NCBI RefSeq assembly: GCF_001536285.1
Contig: NZ_FAOZ01000001.1
Location: 434,001 to 498,000 of the forward strand
Length of the DNA stretch: 64,000 nt
Source: Parafrankia irregularis
GTDB lineage: Bacteria > Actinomycetota > Actinomycetes > Frankiales > Frankiaceae
Reading direction: 5' to 3'
Part shown: piece after piece, positions 17,601 through 26,845 of the stretch
How positions within the stretch are numbered: position 1 is the first letter of the stretch
Layout: every line of letters starts with the position of its first letter
Position numbers and translations under genes: made by a program
Notes under the pieces: generated by a model
The model's database searches: none
Seen by the model: the letters and a program-made list of their open reading frames with translations, nothing else
What the model was told of the DNA's origin: nothing

Positions 17601-18851
17601 TCAGACCGCCTGCGACGACACCTCTGTTCCCGCCAGCAGCTCCTCGGCCGCGACCGCGAACACCTCGCCGCCGGCCTGGCGCAGCAGGCGGCGTGAGGCC
17701 TGAAGCGCCCCGGCACGCTGGCTCCTCGCCGTGCCGACGGCGGCCCGCAGGCGGTCGGCCGTGAGTTTCCGAGCCGGGAGCAGCACACCCGCGCCGGCCT
17801 CCACGACACGGCGGGCGACCTCGGGCTGGTCACGGCCGAACGGCACGGCGACCACAGGCACGCCCGCGGCGACCGCCTTCTGGACGATGCCCATCCCGCT
17901 GTGGCAGACGACGGCCGCCGCCCGCTCCAGAACGGGCCCGTGCGGCACGAACCGCTCGACGCGGATGTTGGGCGCCGCCGGCAGGTCGACGCGCCCGAAG
18001 GCATCGGCGAGCGTGATCAGGACACGGACCGGCTCGTCACGCAGCGCCTCCGCCGCTGCCAGGGCGAGACGCTCGTCGCCCTGGTACTCCGTCGATGTGG
18101 TCACCAGCACCCAGGGATCGCCGGGCTCATCGAGCCAGGCCGGCGTCTCCCCCGGCGGGTCGTAGATCTGGGCGCCCACGAAACGGATGTGGGCGGGGAC
18201 GTCCGAGCGTGGGTACTCCAGCGGCTCGCCGGTCAGCACCAGGACCTGGTCGGCCTCGAGGAGGTAGTCGAGCGGGCTGGTCAGCGGGGCGAGACCCGCC
18301 CCGGCACGCAACTCGTTGAGCGGGGGCAGCATCGCGGCGCCGAACTGCCGGATGAGCAGCGGCCACAGCACCCTGTCGCGCAGTCGTCCCAGCGGGCCGG
18401 ACGCCGGCGCGAGACCCATCCCGTACGGCGGGATGCCCTTGCCGGGCAGGGCGATCAGGGTCGGCAGGGCGATCCCCCACCGTCGCCCCGACGCCCGGGC
18501 GGCGACCGCGGCGCCATAGGCGTTGGTGTCGACGAGAACCACGTCCGGGTCGGTCTCGGCGATGGCCCGGTCGAGGTCGGCCCGTTCCAGCGGCCCCCGC
18601 GACATGAGCCCGGCGATCGCCTTCCGCAGCCGCGCCGCGCCGGACCCGGTGGTGGGCTCCCTGACGTCGATCTCGTCGATGCGCGGATCTGTCGGCGCGA
18701 CCTGCAGGCCCTGGGACCACGGGCCGTCGACGAGCTTGGCCCCGATCCGCAGGTGGACCTCGTGGCCACGGTCGCGCAGCGCACGCAGGCCGGGAACCAG
18801 CGGAAACAGGTGGCCGGGCGCGGTGGTGCAGTAGACGAGATAACGGGCCAT
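17601..18851 (-). CDS. MGT/GT1-family UDP-glycosyltransferase
   Basis: The 416-residue protein begins MARYLVYCTTAPGHLFPLVPGLRALRDRGHEV, the N-terminal Rossmann domain of GT1 glycosyltransferases. It ends with the nucleotide-sugar domain: FVPHGPVLERAAAVVCHSGMG and GVPVVAVPFGRDQPEVARRV. These enzymes glycosylate small hydrophobic molecules such as macrolides or lipids; the acceptor cannot be read from sequence. ATG 18851 has GGAGCG upstream. The TetR regulator gene lies directly upstream on the same strand (121-bp gap), so it is the likely controller. Resistance or detoxification by glycosylation is one possible role. Confidence 0.88.
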   Translation of the reverse strand: MARYLVYCTTAPGHLFPLVPGLRALRDRGHEVHLRIGAKLVDGPWSQGLQVAPTDPRIDEIDVREPTTGSGAARLRKAIAGLMSRGPLERADLDRAIAETDPDVVLVDTNAYGAAVAARASGRRWGIALPTLIALPGKGIPPYGMGLAPASGPLGRLRDRVLWPLLIRQFGAAMLPPLNELRAGAGLAPLTSPLDYLLEADQVLVLTGEPLEYPRSDVPAHIRFVGAQIYDPPGETPAWLDEPGDPWVLVTTSTEYQGDERLALAAAEALRDEPVRVLITLADAFGRVDLPAAPNIRVERFVPHGPVLERAAAVVCHSGMGIVQKAVAAGVPVVAVPFGRDQPEVARRVVEAGAGVLLPARKLTADRLRAAVGTARSQRAGALQASRRLLRQAGGEVFAVAAEELLAGTEVSSQAV

Positions 18852-18972
18852 GGTCGCGCTCCTTCGGGCAGGACGGTTCGCCGCCCGGCGCCGGTCGCGT
18901 GGGCGGGAGAGGGAGACGTGGGCGGGTGGGCGGGAGAGGCAGAGAAGAAGTCGTTGGAGGACGGTTGCGGCG

Positions 18973-19569
18973 TCAGGGTGACCGGAGGCAGGCCGCGATG
19001 AGGTCCGCGACCGCGTGACGCGTCGCCTCCACGGACATCGCCTGATCACGGCGTAGGACGAGCCACAGCTCGACACCGCAGACGGCGGCGAGCCGGCCCA
19101 GCAGATCGTGCCTCCGATCCGGGGCCAGGCCTTCGAGCTCCGCGGCGAACGCCGTGGCCGTCCAGTCGCGGTGGGCACGCCGGCCGGCCTCCGCCACCTC
19201 CGCCAGGGCGGGCGAGGCATCCTGCTGGCGGATCGCCCGATCCGTCACGTCGCCCCACCGCTCGTAGTGCCGGGCGAGACGCTCGGCGACCACCGCCGGA
19301 TCGGAGACGTCCGGGATGCCTCGGGTCGCCTCGATCTGCGGCGCCATCCAGGCACTGATCGCCCGCACCAGGCCGTCCTTCGTCCCGAACCGCCTGATCA
19401 CGGTCTGGACGCCGACCTCGGCGTGCTCGGCGACCATGGCCAGCGTGACCTGGTCGAACGGGTGGCGGGTGAACAGCTCGGCGCCCGCGGCGAGGATGCG
19501 TTCGGTGTTCGCCGCCGCGGCCTCGGAGCGCTGGCGCTGCTGGTAGCCGCGGGTCACCCTCGATTTCAC
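18973..19569 (-). CDS. TetR-family transcriptional regulator
   Basis: This 198-residue regulator has an N-terminal helix-turn-helix at residues 22-68 (ILAAGAELFTRHPFDQVTLAMVAEHAEVGVQTVIRRFGTKDGLV). The all-helical ligand domain follows. The start is GTG 19569. A short palindrome overlaps the start region (19569-19585), suggesting autorepression. It sits upstream of and codirectional with the glycosyltransferase, which it probably controls together with itself. The ligand is unknown. Confidence 0.9.
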   Translation of the reverse strand: MKSRVTRGYQQRQRSEAAAANTERILAAGAELFTRHPFDQVTLAMVAEHAEVGVQTVIRRFGTKDGLVRAISAWMAPQIEATRGIPDVSDPAVVAERLARHYERWGDVTDRAIRQQDASPALAEVAEAGRRAHRDWTATAFAAELEGLAPDRRHDLLGRLAAVCGVELWLVLRRDQAMSVEATRHAVADLIAACLRSP

Positions 19570-19585
19570 GGTATGGACATTACCG
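19569..19585. promoter_or_regulatory. Candidate TetR operator
   Basis: CGGTA (19569-19573) and TACCG (19581-19585) form a perfect inverted repeat with a seven-base spacer immediately upstream of the regulator start codon. The size and place fit autorepression by a TetR dimer, but the arms are short. Confidence 0.4.
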
Positions 19586-19698
19586 CCGAATGGGGGAACG
19601 CGGAACGCCGAAGACCTGTCACGCGCGCGACGGCGGGACGAACGCCGGACCGGGGCCCGAGCACGTTCGTCACCGCCGCCGCGGGGGAAGAGAGAGGA

Positions 19699-22305
19699 TC
19701 AGTGCCCGACGGCGTCACCCAGACGCTGGCCGCTCTCCAGCGCCGGCACGAGGCTGACCGTCGGGACCTCGAAGCGGTCGGTCGTCTCGTCCAGCACGAT
19801 GGCGCGGGCCGTGGCGATGTCGAACCACATGCCGACCAGCCGCAGACGTCCCTCCCGCTCGGCACGCCGCACCACGGACAGCCCGCGCAGAGCCACCAGC
19901 TGCTGGGCGACGCTGATCCGGCTCAGCTCGTCGGCGTCCGTGGGCAGGCCACCCGCCACACGTTCGGCGCGTTCGAGCGCCGGCTCGCCGTGGCGCAGCC
20001 AGCCCTCCAGATGACGCAGCGGCGCCGTACCCGGAGCCGGGGCGTGCCCGTCGCGCTCGAACAGCGCGTTGATCGCACCGCAGCCGGAATGCCCGCAGAC
20101 CGCGATGGTCCGGACCCCGAGCACCTCGACGCCGTACTCGATCGCGGCCAACGTCGAATCCCCGACCGCCTGCGGCCCGGGGACGAAGGCACCGGGCGTG
20201 CGCACCGTGAACAGGTCACCGGGGCCGCTGCTGGTGATGATGTTCGGCACCAGCCTGGAGTCGCTGCAGGTGATGAACAGAGTGGACGGACGCTGGCCCG
20301 CGCTCAGCTCGGTGAGATACGGCTCGATCATCGGCGCGGTCCGTCGATGGAACTCGTCGACCCCGTTCAGCAGATGACTGTGATCATGATGATGGCCGTG
20401 CTGCCAGGACGACCACGGTGCCAGCCAGCGCGGTGGCCGGACCGCACCGCCATGGCCGCCGCCGGGACGGGCCCCCAGCAGGCTCGCCAGGATCCGCCGC
20501 TGGCGCGGATGGGTCGGCGCGGACGGCAACGCCAGCGGGACGGTGCCGACCGGGTCGACCGTCACCGCCGTCCCGGCGCGATGACGCTCGGCGATCCAGT
20601 CGTCCAGCATCTTGTGCGCGCCGTGGTCGAGGTAGTCGACGGCGAGGTCGAGCCGGACGGGTGCCCCCGGCGGCACCTCCGCCAGCCGCCGCGACAGCCG
20701 AGGCAGCGAGAGGAAGGTCAGGGCCCCCTCCACCACGACCCGCCAGGGCGATCCGGGGCCGGACGGCGGATGGACGTGGACCGGGGCGACCAGCGTCCGG
20801 CGCAACGCCAGCAGCAGTGCCGTGGCGACCCCGAGCAGGACGCCCTCCAGCAGGTTGAGCAGCACCACCCCGACGACGGTCGTCAGGTAGATGGCGAGCT
20901 CACCGTGCTTGGCGATCGCCCGGATGTGGGCCAGATCGACGAGCCTGATACCGATCACGACCAGCAGGCCGGCGAGCACGGCGAGCGGGATGCGGGCCAC
21001 CACCGGCGCGAGCAACAGCGCGAAGCCGGCCATCCACAGGCCGTGCAGGATCGCCGAGCGCCGGCTGCGGGCACCCGCGCGGACGTTGGTGGAGCTGCGG
21101 ACGATGACCCCGGTGACCGGAAGGCCGCCGAGCAGGCCGGAGACGGTGTTCGCGGCCCCCTGCCCCAGCAGCTCACGGTCGAGGTCGCCGCGCGGGCCGG
21201 AGTGCATCGCCTCCACCGCGACCGCGGACAGCAGCGACTCGATGCTGGCGACCAGGGCGACGGTCAGCACCGACAGCGCGACGGCACCCCACTGGCCGCT
21301 CGGGATCTCGGGCAGCTCGATCGCGCCGAGCAGATCGCCGGGCAGGGTGACCCGCGGGACGTCGAACGGCAGCGAGATGACGGTCGCTGCGGCCACCGCC
21401 GCCAGCGGCGCCGGAACGGCGGACAGCGGCCGCGGCAGTCGCGGCCACCCGACGGTCAGCACGATCGTGATCACGCCCAGCAGCGCCGCGGCCGGAACCG
21501 ACGGCGAGACGATCTCACCGGGCAGCACGACCAGGTTGTCCCACGCCGCGGAGCCGGCGGTGCCGCCGAGCACGACGTGCAGCTGGCCGATGACGATCGT
21601 GAGGCCGATACCGGCCAGCATGCCGTGGACGACCGCCGGTGAGATCGCCAACGCGGCGCGGGCGACCCGGCTGAGCCCGAAAAGTATCTGCAGGACGCCG
21701 GCCGCGGCGGTGATGAAGCAGGCGACCCGCCACCCGTGGGTCACGACGATCTCGGCCACGACCGCGGTCAGGCCGGCCGCCGGCCCCGAGACCTGCAGGG
21801 GAACCCCGCCCAGGGCACCGGCGACGACGCCGCCGACCACCGCCGCGATGATGCCCGCGACCACCGGCGCTCCGGAGGCGACCGCGATACCCAGCGAAAG
21901 CGGAAGTGCCACGAGAAAGACCACGACGGATGCTTCGAGGTCATGGCGCCAGACCCCTCGCGGCGCTCCGTCGAGCGGGCCGCCGCGGTTCAGGCGGCCC
22001 GCGGCGGACGCGGTGCCCGTGCGCGCGGAAGACGCGGCGGCGGACGTGGAAGAAGCAGAAGAAGCAGAAGAAGCGGAGGAAAACTCCAGATCGTCGCCGA
22101 TTCCCGGGAAGCTCGGGTGTTCCGAAACACCGGCGTCCGTCGGGCGACCGCCGCGGTGCGGCTGGTCGGCACGCCCGGAACTGGTACGAGGTCGGGGGGC
22201 GCTTTCGGCCCCCGCGTGGGAATCCGTCTCCGACGGATAGGGCAACGCGGTCGGGACGGATCCCGCCGGTGGCTTGTTTCTTGGCTCGTGGTGCTCGGCG
22301 TGCAC
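19699..22305 (-). CDS. SulP-family anion transporter fused to beta-carbonic anhydrase
   Basis: This 868-residue two-part protein starts with about 105 hydrophilic residues. A SulP permease domain follows with about ten to twelve helices (start GVWRHDLEASVVVFLVALPLSLGIA; QVSGPAAGLTAVVAEI; GLPVTGVIVRSSTNVRAGARSR) and a short STAS-like region. A His-rich linker at about residues 635-645 (HGHHHDHSH) leads to a complete beta-carbonic anhydrase with the zinc motifs CSDSR (about 677) and HSGCG (about 737). Such fusions are known and are thought to couple bicarbonate transport with CO2/HCO3- conversion. GTG 22305 has GAGGAG seven bases before it. The second gene of a pair is not apparent, so it is probably monocistronic. 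Confidence 0.93.
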   Translation of the reverse strand: MHAEHHEPRNKPPAGSVPTALPYPSETDSHAGAESAPRPRTSSGRADQPHRGGRPTDAGVSEHPSFPGIGDDLEFSSASSASSASSTSAAASSARTGTASAAGRLNRGGPLDGAPRGVWRHDLEASVVVFLVALPLSLGIAVASGAPVVAGIIAAVVGGVVAGALGGVPLQVSGPAAGLTAVVAEIVVTHGWRVACFITAAAGVLQILFGLSRVARAALAISPAVVHGMLAGIGLTIVIGQLHVVLGGTAGSAAWDNLVVLPGEIVSPSVPAAALLGVITIVLTVGWPRLPRPLSAVPAPLAAVAAATVISLPFDVPRVTLPGDLLGAIELPEIPSGQWGAVALSVLTVALVASIESLLSAVAVEAMHSGPRGDLDRELLGQGAANTVSGLLGGLPVTGVIVRSSTNVRAGARSRRSAILHGLWMAGFALLLAPVVARIPLAVLAGLLVVIGIRLVDLAHIRAIAKHGELAIYLTTVVGVVLLNLLEGVLLGVATALLLALRRTLVAPVHVHPPSGPGSPWRVVVEGALTFLSLPRLSRRLAEVPPGAPVRLDLAVDYLDHGAHKMLDDWIAERHRAGTAVTVDPVGTVPLALPSAPTHPRQRRILASLLGARPGGGHGGAVRPPRWLAPWSSWQHGHHHDHSHLLNGVDEFHRRTAPMIEPYLTELSAGQRPSTLFITCSDSRLVPNIITSSGPGDLFTVRTPGAFVPGPQAVGDSTLAAIEYGVEVLGVRTIAVCGHSGCGAINALFERDGHAPAPGTAPLRHLEGWLRHGEPALERAERVAGGLPTDADELSRISVAQQLVALRGLSVVRRAEREGRLRLVGMWFDIATARAIVLDETTDRFEVPTVSLVPALESGQRLGDAVGH

Positions 22306-22954
22306 GATCGTCTCCTCGGCGAGGGCGCAACGTCAGCGTCAGGCCATCAAGATCTCGATGTTGAGTAGTACAGGTTCGAACACGTTACGTGATTTGGAGC
22401 GGGACCCCTGCCTCCACCACCACTGCACGGCAGGAAGAATGTGCCCACCGGGTAGATGACCCGGGCAAGAATCCGGAATAGGACGCCTAGCGCGTCACCT
22501 CGAAATCATAGGGTAGCCGCCGCCGCTGACCTGGGATTAAAGGTCCGACGGCCCGGCTACCTGCGACCCGCGCCAGCTCGGGGCTTTCGGCCCGGGGTTG
22601 GGGCACGCCCAGCGCCAGCCCACCGGCCCACCGGTCGGCCGGCCGGCCGGTGGGGACCCACCCGCACAGCCACCCAAAGCGGATCCCGCGCCGCCCGGCA
22701 GCACCGGCAAATCTCCCCAAGAGGGGTAAAAGGGGCACAGAGTGGCCTGGTGACCCGCAAGAACGAAGGATTTTGGTCGCCGGAACGACCAAAATCGTTC
22801 ACGCTTGCGGGTCGCCAAATCGGGCCGCCGGAACGCCGGGCGTTCGGGGGTCCGGGGGTCCGGCGGCGTTCGTGGAGTGCGAACCTCCCCGCCCACCGGC
22901 CAGCGATCTTGATCGGCGCCAATCCACGGCAGGCTCGCGGCGGACGACTCATCG
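22306..22954. other. Long divergent intergenic region
   Basis: No gene is supported in 650 bp. The part next to the SulP gene (22345-22400) is AT-richer and probably carries its promoter. The middle holds GGCCGGCCGGTGGGG-like GC blocks. A long hairpin element occupies 22753-22812. Apparent open frames on both strands here lack homology. Confidence 0.5.
22753..22812. repeat. 27-bp imperfect hairpin element, copy 1
   Basis: Arms at 22753-22779 and 22786-22812 are 27 bases long with four mismatches and a six-base loop; the outer nine and inner ten base pairs are perfect. The left arm and about 25 bases before it (from GGCACAGAGTGG at about 22735) resemble the hairpin at 49075-49126. It lies between divergent genes, so it is not a simple terminator. 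Confidence 0.7.
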
Positions 22955-24097
22955 ATGATGTGGGCTATGCCGGACCAAGGTGCGTTGCCGACTGGTGCGC
23001 GTGAGCTGACCGCGGCGCAGGCCCGCCGCTGGGACGAGGTACTCGGCCTGCTGGTGGCGATGTTCCCGGCGCCAGCGGTGCGGATACGGGTCGAGGGCCG
23101 AGCGATCGAGGCCGTCGAGGCGATGGCCGAGCGCCTGGGAGCGGCGCTCGACACGGCCGGCCGACCCTGCGCCCGGGCCCACCACCCCGCCGCGGGCCGC
23201 CCGCCGGCTCTCCCCCCGACCACATTTCTCGCCCCGACCGCGCCTCCCCCGGCCACCTCGACGCTCATCGCCGCGACGCTCACCGCCGCGGCCAGTACGC
23301 CCGGCAGAGCCGGCACGACCACCGCGCCCGGCACCACGGACGGCCCGACGGACGGACCCGCTGACATCGTGATCGGCCTGCGGACCCGCTCCACCGGCGA
23401 CGACGATCTCGATGGCCGCGCGGACGTCATCGTCGACCTGAATGATCTCACCTGGCCGGTGATCCGGCGGGTCGCGGACCGGCTCGGCGTCACCGACACC
23501 TGGCACGTCAGCGAGAGCCGGGCCTTCTTCGCGATTCGCGCCACCACGTGGGACTCGAGGTTCGGCGACGACGCGGCCGCCTACGCCGCCGCCGTCGCCG
23601 ACCTGGCGCCGGGGGCCGGTGCGGTCGTCGTCGACGTCGGCTGTGGCACCGGACGGGCCCTTCCCCCGCTGAGGGCAGCGGTCGGGCCGGCCGGCGTGGT
23701 GCTCGGGCTCGACGTCACCCCGCAGATGCTCGAGGTCGCGCGGGACCAGGGCCGGGCGCGGCCCGGCGAGCTGCTGCTCGGTGACGCCCGCCGGCTGCCC
23801 CTGGCGTCCGGCCGGGTCGACGCGGTGTTCGCGGCCGGGCTCGTCCATCACCTTCCGGACATCCGGGCCGGGCTGGCCGAGCTGGCCCGGGTCTGCCGGC
23901 CCGGCGGCCGTCTGGCGATCTTCCACCCCTCGGGGCGTGCCGCGCTGGCCGCCCGGCACGGCCGCACCCTCCGCCCCGACGAGCCGCTCGCCCCCGGCCA
24001 GCTGGGCCCGCTGCTCGCCGCCGCGGGCTGGCGCCTGGACCGCCACGACGACGCCTCGCACCGCTTTCTCGCACTCGCCTCCCGCACGAGCGACTGA
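22955..24097 (+). CDS. Class I SAM methyltransferase with unusual N-terminal domain
   Basis: The C-terminal 200 residues are an intact UbiE/COQ5-like methyltransferase: VVDVGCGTGR (motif I), LGLDVTPQMLEVARDQ, GDARRLPLASGRVDAVFAAGLVHHLPD, ELARVCRPGGRLAIFHPS. The first 165 residues resemble the frame of an actinobacterial uridine-kinase-like P-loop protein (AVRIRVEG ... LGAALDTAGRPCARAH ... RADVIVDLNDLTWPVIRR), but the Walker A loop and most of the core are missing and a Thr/Ala/Pro-rich stretch is inserted. That reading of the N-terminus is tentative. ATG 22955 is the first of three close start choices (22955, 22958, 22967); none has a good ribosome-binding site. The substrate is unknown. Confidence 0.8.
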   Translation: MMWAMPDQGALPTGARELTAAQARRWDEVLGLLVAMFPAPAVRIRVEGRAIEAVEAMAERLGAALDTAGRPCARAHHPAAGRPPALPPTTFLAPTAPPPATSTLIAATLTAAASTPGRAGTTTAPGTTDGPTDGPADIVIGLRTRSTGDDDLDGRADVIVDLNDLTWPVIRRVADRLGVTDTWHVSESRAFFAIRATTWDSRFGDDAAAYAAAVADLAPGAGAVVVDVGCGTGRALPPLRAAVGPAGVVLGLDVTPQMLEVARDQGRARPGELLLGDARRLPLASGRVDAVFAAGLVHHLPDIRAGLAELARVCRPGGRLAIFHPSGRAALAARHGRTLRPDEPLAPGQLGPLLAAAGWRLDRHDDASHRFLALASRTSD

Positions 24098-24328
24098 CCG
24101 GCCGACCAGCTGGGCCCCCGCACCACTGCCGCTGCCACGCACCCGAACGGCGAACCCACTCGGAGACGGCCCGGCAGTCGGGAGAACGACGCCTCTACCA
24201 GCCACAACACGTCACCCGCCCGACACATCCTGACAAATATTGATGCCACAGTCGGACAGGCCGCGGCCACCGTGGGTCGGACTACCGCCCACGAACGTGA
24301 GACCGCGGCACTTCACCCCGCACGCGCC

Positions 24329-24372
24329 GTCGGCCGTCAGGCCAGGCACATCGTCGGCCGTCAGGCCAGGCA
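24329..24372. repeat. Two 20-bp direct repeats upstream of MMPL gene
   Basis: GTCGGCCGTCAGGCCAGGCA occurs at 24329-24348 and again at 24353-24372, a 24-bp period, ending just before the AAGGAGGAG ribosome-binding site. They may be paired operators or a slippage duplication in the leader. Confidence 0.8.
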
Positions 24373-24385
24373 ACAAGGAGGAGTG

Positions 24386-26737
24386 ATGTCCGGGTTCCTT
24401 TACCGGGTGGGACGGCTGGCCGCGACCCGGCCCTGGCGCGTGATCGGCGTGTGGGTCGTCGCGCTCGTCGTGGCGACGGTGCTCGCCGCCCAGCTGGGAG
24501 GCGAGCCGCACGACGACTTCGACGCGCCGGGCACCGCCTCCCAACGCGGCACCGACCTGCTGCGCGCCGAGTTCCCGGCGCTCGCGGAGGCCCAGGCCCG
24601 GGTGGTTCTGCACACCCGGGACGGCAGCCCGGTCGCGACCGGGCTCACGGACACCGTCGCGCGGCGGCTGGCCGACGTCCCGGCGGTCGTGGTCGTCAGC
24701 CCACCACAGGTCTCCGCCGACGGTGACACCGCGATGTTCACCCTGAACTACGACCGCCCGGTCACCGACCTCGGCGGCAGCAAGGCCATCGACCAGCTCG
24801 TCGACGCCGTCACACCCGCGGCCGAGGCCGGGCTGACCACCGAGTTCGGCGGCCAGGTGGCCGAGAACGTGCAGGAGGTCAGCGGCACCGCCGAGGCGGT
24901 CGGCATCGCGTTCGCGCTGGTCATCCTGCTGATCGCGTTCGGATCGATCATCGCGGCCGGGGTGCCGCTGGCGGTGGCGCTGATCGGTCTCGGTATCGGC
25001 AGCGCCGGCATCACGCTCATCGCGGCCGGCACCGACGTCAGCACCATCGCACCGACCCTCGCCTCGATGGTCGGCATCGGCGTCGGCATCGACTACGCAC
25101 TGCTGCTGGTCACCCGGCATGTCGAGGGGCTGCGCAACGGCCTGAGCGTGCCCGAGGCCGCGGCCCGGGCCAACGGCACCGCCGGTGTCTCCGTGCTGTT
25201 CGCCGGGGTGACGGTCGTGCTCTCCCTGATGGGCCTGCGCCTCGTCGGGCTCAACACGTACGTCACGACCGGCTTCACCACCGCGGCGGTGGTGGTGACG
25301 GTCGTCGTCACCGCTCTCACCCTCGTCCCGGCGCTGTGTGGCCTCGCGGGGACCAGGCTGCTCGGCCGACGCGCCCGCGCCGCCCTCAATGCATCGGCGG
25401 CGGCCGGCGCTCCTGTGGCCATGGTCCAGGACACGGCCGACCGCACAGCTCAACCGGAACCGGAGACGAAGCCGAACCCACACCCGCAGCCGCAGCCGCA
25501 GCCGCGACGCACGCTGACCGCGGCCTGGGCCGAGCGGGTGGGGCGACGTCCGCTGCCCTGGGCGACCGGCGCCCTGCTGCTCTTGCTGCTGCTCGCCGCG
25601 CCCATCCTCGGCATGCGCACCTGGCCGCAGGATGCCGGCAGCCAGCCGGACTCCACCTACCAGCGCCGCGCCTACGACCTGATCGCCGCCGAGTACGGCC
25701 CCGGCGCGAACGGCCCGTTGATCGTCGCGGTCGACCTGCGCAGGATCTCCGCCACCGATCTCGACGGGCTGGTCCGCCGCCTCGCCGCCACCCCGGATGT
25801 CGCCGCGGTCGCCGAACCGGTGGTCGCGCCCAGCGGCGACGCGGCGGTGATCATCGTGACGCCGACGGTCGGGCCGAGCGACGAACGCGCCGCGGAGCTC
25901 GTACGTACGTTGCGCGCCGAGGTGCTGCCGGCCGGCGTCGAGATCACCGGTCTGACCGCCGTCTACACCGACCTGTCGCGCTGGATGTCCGACCGGCTGT
26001 GGTGGGTGGTCGGGTTCGTCGTGGGTGTCTCCTTGTTGCTCCTGACGCTCGTGTTCCGCTCACCGGTCGTCGCGCTGAAGGCGGCGGTGATGAACCTGCT
26101 CTCGATCGCGGCCGCGTACGGCGTCGTGACCGTGGTCTTCCAGTGGGGCTGGGGGACGGATCTGCTCGGTCTGCCGCACAGCGTGCCGATGTCGAGCTGG
26201 CTGCCGGTGCTGATGTTCACCGTGCTGTTCGGGCTGAGCATGGACTACGAGGTGTTCCTGCTCTCCCGGATCCGCGAGGACTACCTGGCGACCGGCGACC
26301 CGCACGGCAGCGTCGTGCGGGGGCTCGCCTCCACCGGCCGGGTGATCAGCTCCGCCGCACTCATCATGATCTCGGTCTTCGCCGGCTTCGCGCTCGACCC
26401 GGACGTCACCGTGAAGATGGTCGGTTTCGGGATGGCGGTCGCCGTGCTCGTCGACGCGACCATCATCCGCATGATCATGGTGCCGGCCACCATGGCACTG
26501 CTCGGCCGGGCGAACTGGTGGCTGCCCGGCTGGCTCGATCGCGTGCTGCCGCACCTGGACGTCCACGGCAGCGGCCCCGCCGCGCCGTCAACGCCCCGCC
26601 CCGACAGTGAGCCCACGGCCGACAGCCTGGGCCTGCCCGCGGTCGGTCACACGCACCTCCCCCTACCCCGGCAGCAGGATCCCCTCGCTCCCCTCGACGA
26701 GACCGACCAGCAACAACCCGACCCGATCGGCCGGTGA
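24386..26737 (+). CDS. MMPL/RND-family membrane transporter
   Basis: The 783-residue protein has the two-fold MMPL layout. An N-terminal helix (about 18-35) and a large external loop are followed by a five-to-six helix bundle (from VGIAFALVILLIAFGSIIAAG; MVGIGVGIDYALLLVTRH). The pattern repeats after a His/Pro/Gln-rich cytoplasmic linker (ending FTVLFGLSMDYEVFLLSRIREDY). The GxxxDY motif in each half is the conserved proton-relay region. Actinobacterial members export lipids or drugs; the cargo here is unknown. ATG 24386 has a strong AAGGAGGAG site. A strong hairpin follows the stop. Confidence 0.92.
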   Translation: MSGFLYRVGRLAATRPWRVIGVWVVALVVATVLAAQLGGEPHDDFDAPGTASQRGTDLLRAEFPALAEAQARVVLHTRDGSPVATGLTDTVARRLADVPAVVVVSPPQVSADGDTAMFTLNYDRPVTDLGGSKAIDQLVDAVTPAAEAGLTTEFGGQVAENVQEVSGTAEAVGIAFALVILLIAFGSIIAAGVPLAVALIGLGIGSAGITLIAAGTDVSTIAPTLASMVGIGVGIDYALLLVTRHVEGLRNGLSVPEAAARANGTAGVSVLFAGVTVVLSLMGLRLVGLNTYVTTGFTTAAVVVTVVVTALTLVPALCGLAGTRLLGRRARAALNASAAAGAPVAMVQDTADRTAQPEPETKPNPHPQPQPQPRRTLTAAWAERVGRRPLPWATGALLLLLLLAAPILGMRTWPQDAGSQPDSTYQRRAYDLIAAEYGPGANGPLIVAVDLRRISATDLDGLVRRLAATPDVAAVAEPVVAPSGDAAVIIVTPTVGPSDERAAELVRTLRAEVLPAGVEITGLTAVYTDLSRWMSDRLWWVVGFVVGVSLLLLTLVFRSPVVALKAAVMNLLSIAAAYGVVTVVFQWGWGTDLLGLPHSVPMSSWLPVLMFTVLFGLSMDYEVFLLSRIREDYLATGDPHGSVVRGLASTGRVISSAALIMISVFAGFALDPDVTVKMVGFGMAVAVLVDATIIRMIMVPATMALLGRANWWLPGWLDRVLPHLDVHGSGPAAPSTPRPDSEPTADSLGLPAVGHTHLPLPRQQDPLAPLDETDQQQPDPIGR

Positions 26738-26740
26738 CCC

Positions 26741-26807
26741 GGCGGCGCACGCCCACGCTGTTCGGAGTTCGGTCAACACCGAACTCCGAACAGCGTGGAG
26801 CGCCGCC
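26741..26807. terminator. Strong bidirectional hairpin terminator
   Basis: A perfect 20-bp inverted repeat (26753-26772 and 26779-26798, six-base loop TCAACA) is extended outwards by GGCGGCGC / GCGCCGCC. It lies between the MMPL gene and the convergent DUF3592 gene and probably ends both transcripts. Confidence 0.85.
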
Positions 26808-26845
26808 TGTGCCGGCCAGCGGAAAGCACCTGTCAGACCTCGCGA

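Noticed and set aside
22456-23547. Several frames on both strands in the SulP/methyltransferase intergenic region
   Set aside because: None has recognisable homology, a good start site or consistent coding bias, and they cross the hairpin element.
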